Assembly: GCA_015499985.1 (NCBI GenBank)
Contig: JAAAUF010001081.1
Location: 1-12,682, forward strand
Direction: 5' to 3'
From: Haplosporangium gracile
Lineage: Eukaryota; Mortierellomycota; Mortierellomycetes; Mortierellales; Mortierellaceae
Length of the DNA stretch: 12,682 nucleotides
Part shown: positions 8,195 through 12,682 of the stretch, one piece after another
Numbering within the stretch: the stretch's first letter is position 1
Layout of the letters: each line of letters starts with the position of its first letter
Program-made: the position numbers and the translations under genes
Notes under the pieces: generated by a model
The model's input: only the letters and a program-made list of their open reading frames with translations
Databases searched by the model: none
Told to the model about the DNA's origin: nothing

Positions 8195-8200
8195 CACGTG
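8195..8200. promoter_or_regulatory. CACGTG E-box
   Basis: A palindromic CACGTG, the core site of fungal bHLH factors, lies about 410 bp upstream of the ligase ATG and 13 bp past the inverted repeat arm. Only the sequence match is seen. Confidence 0.35.
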
Positions 8201-8607
8201 TGAGAAGTTCATTCTGATCGCGGATGCACTTTCTTTTATTACATTTACATTAAAATAGCGCGTAAGGGTTTTGAAAATTCAACTTGAGGACGCGATCAAG
8301 ATCAGTGATCAAAGCAACCTTCCTTTGCTTTTATCGCCTTTCGCGTTGGATGACTGGTACTTTGAAGGACTCTTGTGCTTGAAAGTCAATGCAGATCGGC
8401 GGTATCGCCCTTGACGACTTGTAACCTTTTACCTTGCTGCGGCTGATCATGGTTCCATCATATCGTCATTTGATATGCCATCGCTACTGCTGCTCCGCAA
8501 TGACAGAAAATGAAGAATTTCTTAAAACACACAGTCTCGTTCCCTCGTTTTATTTCTCCTTTCTTCTTGTTCATTCATACCTTGCACCGAAACCATAACG
8601 ACAAACA

Positions 8608-11241
8608 ATGCTCTCAAGGACACGCAACGTCTGCACCCGATGCCTCCTCAGGTCTCCCTCGACATCACTCTCACTTCCAGAAGCAGGACTATTACGATCA
8701 GTAGGACTACAAGTGAGATCACAATCATCAACTTCACGATTAACAACAACGCGCACCCAGGTCACGACATCACCCCTCGTCGCCTCTAACATTAACAACA
8801 ACATCCACCGATGGAATCCAACCCTCACATTATGTAGAGGACTGTCAACCTCAGCAACCTCAACAGCATCAAGTAAAAAAAAGAACCCGCCACCGGCGAA
8901 GGAATCAGTGACAAAACAGCCCTCTTCCCCACCAGCACCCGCCAGCAAAAAGACAAAGACAAGCAATAAAAAGGTTTCCTCAACCAACAGCACACAACCG
9001 CCATCCTCCCCCTCTTCTTCTACAGCCATCGAGATCCCAGACTACAAGTACTCAAAAACAAAAGCTTGCCAGGACCTGGACAGACTACAAGCCCTTGTCG
9101 ACCAACTCGTCTCTACCAATGTCTGGGTCTCAAAACGCGACATCCTGGCTCAACATCATGAACAGGCACCGCTGCTGGCATGGATCTATGACCCACAACG
9201 ACAGTTCTATGCCCGTCCCGCCAATATTATCAAATATGCCCAGCGCTGGGCCAAGCAGCAGGATGAGGCACTTGCAGCGGCAAAGGCAGCTGTTGTCGTC
9301 GGCGGGTCGTCTACCATCGACAGCGGAGCAGCAGGATCATCGTCATCCCCAACGGAACATCCATCGGAAGCAAAGTCAAAAGTAGTTCAGTCAGGACAGG
9401 AATTCGACACTCTTTCTTCACTTCTGGAGGCTCTCTCATCCAGGTCCATCGTTGGCCATGCGTCACTGGACGCCATTCTAACGTTTATGGATCGATACTG
9501 CGGACCTGATTCTGAATCATCTTTCTACGCGCTGGACAATATTAATTCACCAGACGGATCTTACAGTCGTACCATGGCGACACTACTGTCCACCCCACGG
9601 TCGAAACTCCTTCTCAAGGTCCTGGACAAAAACCTCAAGGCTGGATGCGGGATTGCGTTGATCCGGGAGGCGTTTCCGACGTTGTTGCCCGGGTTCCATG
9701 TGGCTCTGGGAAAGCATATGCCGTTCGAGAGTGCGCGAGAGTTGTTTGAGCAAAAGATAACCCCAGCCGAAAAATCAACAAAAGGCAAGAAATCGACCAA
9801 GAAGAATACGACGACCTTGGATCCAAATACTGACGACGCAGAATGGCTCGGATCAAGGAAACTAGACGGCGTGCGGTGTTTGGTGTGGATCGATCGACGG
9901 ACAGGAAATATCACGACGTTGTCTAGGAACGGAAAGGAGTTTGAGGGTACGGGAAAGATCCAGGATTCGTTCCGCTCGATTATGAGGATGGGACAAGGTG
10001 ATGATGACGATCGAAGTCGTGATGAGTTCTTTAGACAGGCATTCGGAATACATGATAAGGGCGAGTCTGCGTTGCCAGAGGCTCTTATTCTGGATGGCGA
10101 GATGTGTGTGTTTATGGCAGAGCCGATTCAGGAGCAACCGGCAGGGAGCAGTCAATCGCCGTCGTCACCGACGTCACCGGTCCTTGTTGGTTTACTTGAC
10201 GAAGACGGTCTAGGCAGGGAGCAATTCACCAAAGCGATTACCTTTGTGACGCGAGGTGCTGTGGAGAATTCTCTTGATGCTGACGACGATGAGCTCTCCA
10301 AGGACAAGCCGACAACAACAAAGACTGACGATTCAGAGGAAATGAGTCTGGAATACGATCGACCTATCTATTGCATATTTGACTGTCTGACGGACAAGGA
10401 GTTCAAGAATCGGAAGGGCGCACGACAATTGTTGGACAGGATTGGAGGTGTGACCCGGGCATTGATGCAGTCTAGGGGTGTCCATGACAGTGGTGTACTC
10501 GTCAAGGTCCTGAGCCAGATTAAGGTTGAGTCGTTTGAGCAGTTGCAGAAGATGGTCACCCAAGGTGTTGAGCGCGGATGGGAGGGTGTCGTCCTTCGAA
10601 AGAATGTCGGCTACGAAGGCAAACGCAGGTAAGTTATGCATTCTACTTCTCGCGAATGTCATGCACTCGAGTTCTTCCTCATTTTTTGTCACTAATCGAT
10701 CCACATCTTTCTCTATCGTACCACCTTTTAATCCAGTCGCAACCTACTCAAGTTCAAAGAATTCCAAGAAGCAGAGTTCACCGTCGAAGGAGTAACGCTC
10801 GGGACCATGCGTCTCCCACTCAACGGTCAATTCGAAGAACGCTACGGTCTCACCAGCGTCACTGTCGTCCATCGAGGTAACAGAGTCAGGGTCGGATCTG
10901 GGTTCACAGCCGAGGAACGGATTCGGTTCGGCAAGGATCCTAGTCTGATCGTCGGCAAGACCATTACGGTCAAATACTTTGAAGAGTCCAAGACATATTC
11001 CAGTTCGGGTGGTGCGAGCAGTGGCGGCGATGGAAGTGGTGAAGAGGCCACTGTGGGTAATGATAGGGTGTACAGGAGTTCTAGTAGGGTTAGGTCTTCT
11101 TCCTCTTTGATCGACCAAAGTGCTGACGACGACAGCGATAGGGACGACAGTAAGGATAAGGGAGATAATGGGGACGCTGTATGGAGTCTGAGGTTTCCGA
11201 TCGTCAAAGCCATCTATGGCGACGGGCCACGAGAGTTGTAG
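8608..11241 (+). CDS. ATP-dependent DNA ligase with mitochondrial-type presequence, 841 aa
   Basis: Exons 8608-10628 and 10737-11241 join across a 108-nt GTAAGT...CAG intron (branch-like CACTAATC near 10690). The split codon restores GYEGKRSRNLLKFKEF. The enzyme seals DNA nicks through a lysyl-AMP intermediate. Nucleotidyltransferase motifs: I KLDGVR at 418-423 (adenylated Lys418), III LDGEM at 495-499, IIIa YCIFDCL at 588-594, IV EGVVLR at 659-664, and V LLKFKEF at 677-683. An OB-fold follows (about 687-833). The N-terminal helical region (265-385, with LDKNLKAGCG at 339-348) resembles T4-type phage and small eukaryotic ligases rather than Lig1/Cdc9. Residues 1-87 are Arg/Ser/Thr-rich, nearly acid-free, and end in CRGLSTSATS, typical of a mitochondrial presequence. 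A Lys-rich linker (88-125) could also act as a nuclear signal. Odd points are an acidic/Ser-rich loop (about 500-580) between motifs III and IIIa, and a 63-residue Ser/Asp-rich insertion (758-820) before the last OB strand. Confidence 0.93.
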
Positions 11242-11268
11242 GTAGATACACGAGCGTTTTCTTTTTTG

Positions 11269-11284
11269 TTTCTCCTAGGAGAAA
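11269..11284. repeat. Perfect 16-bp palindrome behind the ligase stop
   Basis: TTTCTCCTAGGAGAAA is fully self-complementary and begins 28 nt after the ligase stop codon, in the probable 3' UTR. Candidate roles are a dimeric-protein site or an RNA dimerisation/processing element. Chance is not excluded. Confidence 0.7.
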
Positions 11285-11863
11285 TTATATGCTTGCGTGG
11301 ACCTAATGTATTATTTTTCATGTGCAAGTTAGCCTTGGGAAAAGTGCTCAGAAAAAAAAAGCATTATTTCGTATTTCATTGATACTCGATCGCCAACCTG
11401 GTATTTGTTAGCTTAGCCTTCGATCTCCTCTCATTATGCTTCTTTCATTTTCTTTGTGCTTGTTTGAGTATGCGTATGTGTTCCTTGTTTTTGTTGTTCA
11501 AGCGATCCTCTAAATGCGACAAAGAACTACACAAGCACACTCATACACTTGTAAATAGCGGGCTGTAATTTTTATTTTTACGGCAATGCATATACACTTG
11601 CAGTTGTGAGGTAAGCGATCGATTGGAGGTTCTGGCCCGCTGGACACAAGAGGGAGGGAGGGGAATTTGAGCCCTTCTCGTTGATACATCCTTATCTTGT
11701 TGTCCAGTACTCCACTTCCAAAATCTTTTTTTCGCACACCGCATGAAGGCCCATGCCATGGGACAGGGTTGAGTTTTTTTTATATTTTGGATCGGATAAA
11801 TCATACCATGCTGTGTGTGTGTGCCATTGTTGTGTGTAGGCGGATGGTCCGGATCAACAACTG

Positions 11864-11940
11864 CATAAATATGAGCACAGGGACGCACCTTTTCCACCTT
11901 TTTCTTTCTCTCTTTCCCTCTCTCTCTTCAACACTACACT
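11864..11940 (+). promoter_or_regulatory. Core promoter of the SDR gene
   Basis: A TATA-like CATAAATA (11864-11871) is followed by a C/T-rich tract (about 11888-11932) and then an A/C-rich leader to the ATG at 12074. This is the same order as before the velvet and 140-aa genes. Confidence 0.5.
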
Positions 11941-12073
11941 GGCACACATTACAACATCCAAACATACACGACAAATCTCTACTCCTCTCGGCACACGACT
12001 CACCCAACCCTATTCTACCCACACCAACAGCAACTCAACTACAGCCACTCTACTAGCTAACAACAGGAAGAAA

Positions 12074-12682
12074 ATGCCATACACAAACGTAGCATTCAAC
12101 CCACAGTTCTGGAAAACCCTCGTCCAGAAAACCAAATTCTCCACAGAGGACATCCCAGACCTAACCGGGAAGGTCGTCATCGTCACCGGGGCCAACTCCG
12201 GGCTCGGATACGCCACCACCGTCGCCCTGGCGTCTCATGGCGCACATGTTTTCTTGGCCTGTCGGTCAAAAGACAAGGCGTTGGAAGCGATTGAGAGAGC
12301 CAAGGGGGAGATACGCGGTGATGGCTCTGCTCGCGCATCTTCTTTTCCCTTCAATGCCACTACCGCCTCTGTCCCCGCCACTGCCACTACTACTACCACG
12401 ACCTCCGCCCCTAGCTCCCCAACTGCCGGGAAGCCCACCGCAGCGGCGCTCGCAGCTGCCAAATACCTCAAGGATAAGGACGGCAGCCCAGTCGAGCCCA
12501 AGTTGGAGTTTTTGCAGTTGGATCTGAACGATATGAACTCTTGCTCTCGTGCTGCAAAGGAGTTTTTGGACAAGGGGTTGGCATTGCATATTCTGATCAA
12601 TAATGGAGGGATTATGACTTCTCCGTTTGCGTTGAGTGCTGATGGGATCGAGCAGCAGTTTGCTGTCAACCACATGGGGTAC
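12074..12682 (+). CDS. Short-chain dehydrogenase/reductase, 5' part (203 codons, runs off the window)
   Basis: The frame starts at an ATG in AGAAAATGCC and stays open to the window end, with no stop or needed intron. It is an NAD(P)-dependent oxidoreductase of the classical Rossmann type, resembling retinol dehydrogenase/WWOX-like SDRs. Seen: LTGKVVIVTGANSGLG at 30-45 (cofactor-binding TGxxxGxG), VFLACRSKDKALEAI at 59-73 (the Arg after ACR suggests NADP(H) preference), LEFLQLDLND at 144-153, LHILINNGGIM at 171-181, and FAVNHMGY at 196-203. The usual NNAG is NNGG here. A Thr/Ala/Pro-rich insertion (about 81-142) lies between the helix after beta-2 and the LDL strand. The catalytic YxxxK is beyond the window, so activity and substrate cannot be judged. 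A 35-residue N-terminal lead (FWKTLVQKTKF) precedes the fold, as in related proteins. Confidence 0.9.
   Translation, partial: MPYTNVAFNPQFWKTLVQKTKFSTEDIPDLTGKVVIVTGANSGLGYATTVALASHGAHVFLACRSKDKALEAIERAKGEIRGDGSARASSFPFNATTASVPATATTTTTTSAPSSPTAGKPTAAALAAAKYLKDKDGSPVEPKLEFLQLDLNDMNSCSRAAKEFLDKGLALHILINNGGIMTSPFALSADGIEQQFAVNHMGY

Larger units (their letters stand above)
7086..8607. other. Divergent intergenic region, 1.5 kb
   Basis: This separates the minus-strand His/Ser-rich gene from the plus-strand ligase. The first 350 bp are a C/T-rich leader-like tract on the minus strand. Between 7745 and 8025 open frames exist on both strands but are short and unrecognised. Near 8028-8056, AGGCTCAA occurs twice. 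An inverted repeat and a CACGTG site lie at 8110-8200. The ligase leader just before 8608 is A/C-rich (ACGACAAACAATG). An upstream ATG at 8510 opens a 64-codon frame overlapping the ligase start in another frame. It is probably upstream of, or leaky within, the leader. Confidence 0.5.
11242..12073. other. Intergenic region between ligase and SDR
   Basis: It holds the ligase 3' end and the SDR promoter and leader. No canonical AATAAA was found soon after the ligase stop. GT-rich tracts lie around 11811-11837. Minus-strand open frames (11897-11541 and nearby) show no recognisable motif. The last 180 bp have promoter features listed separately. Confidence 0.5.

Noticed and set aside
8510..8704. 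64-codon frame starting 98 bp before the ligase ATG
   Set aside because: It overlaps the ligase coding start in another frame and has no recognisable protein character. It is at most a uORF.
11510..11897. Minus-strand frames of 75 and 118 codons between ligase and SDR
   Set aside because: There is no motif or coding-like codon use, and the region shows promoter and 3' UTR features for the plus-strand genes.

Overview
The window looks like nuclear DNA of a filamentous fungus. The evidence is short GT-AG introns of 108-232 nt with CTAAC/CTAAT-like branch sites, a velvet-family regulator (a fungal protein family), pyrimidine-rich core promoters with A/C-rich leaders before the ATG, AATAAA poly(A) signals close behind stop codons, and many A/T homopolymer runs. 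The intron-rich style and long low-complexity insertions suggest an early-diverging lineage such as Mortierellomycota/Mucoromycota. That placement is inference. I see no transposon, CRISPR array, rRNA or convincing tRNA.

Layout. Four genes lie on the minus strand over the first 7.1 kb: a 140-aa Ser-rich protein (423-845); a five-exon gene for a Vps68/TMEM50-family endosomal membrane protein (2077-3457, 184 aa after splicing); a three-exon velvet protein of VelB type (3812-5380, 411 aa) whose velvet domain is split by a 165-residue disordered insertion with AT-hook-like motifs; and a 319-aa His/Ser-rich disordered protein of unknown function (6126-7085). The strand then switches across a 1.5-kb intergenic region. 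Two plus-strand genes follow: a two-exon ATP-dependent DNA ligase with a mitochondrial-type presequence (8608-11241, 841 aa) and the 5' part of a short-chain dehydrogenase/reductase (12074 to the window end).

The genes do not form an evident pathway. They cover endosome-to-vacuole transport (Vps68), development/secondary-metabolism control (velvet) and DNA repair or mitochondrial DNA maintenance (ligase), and look like ordinary neighbours. The unusual material is inside them: long disordered insertions that interrupt three conserved folds (velvet domain, ligase OB fold, SDR Rossmann fold), a stem-loop abutting the velvet poly(A) signal, a structured last intron in VPS68, a decamer repeat behind the VPS68 stop, and a perfect 16-bp palindrome behind the ligase.

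Splice sites were placed by reading GT/AG signals, frame and family conservation. All positions are hand-derived from the sequence without alignment or transcript data.
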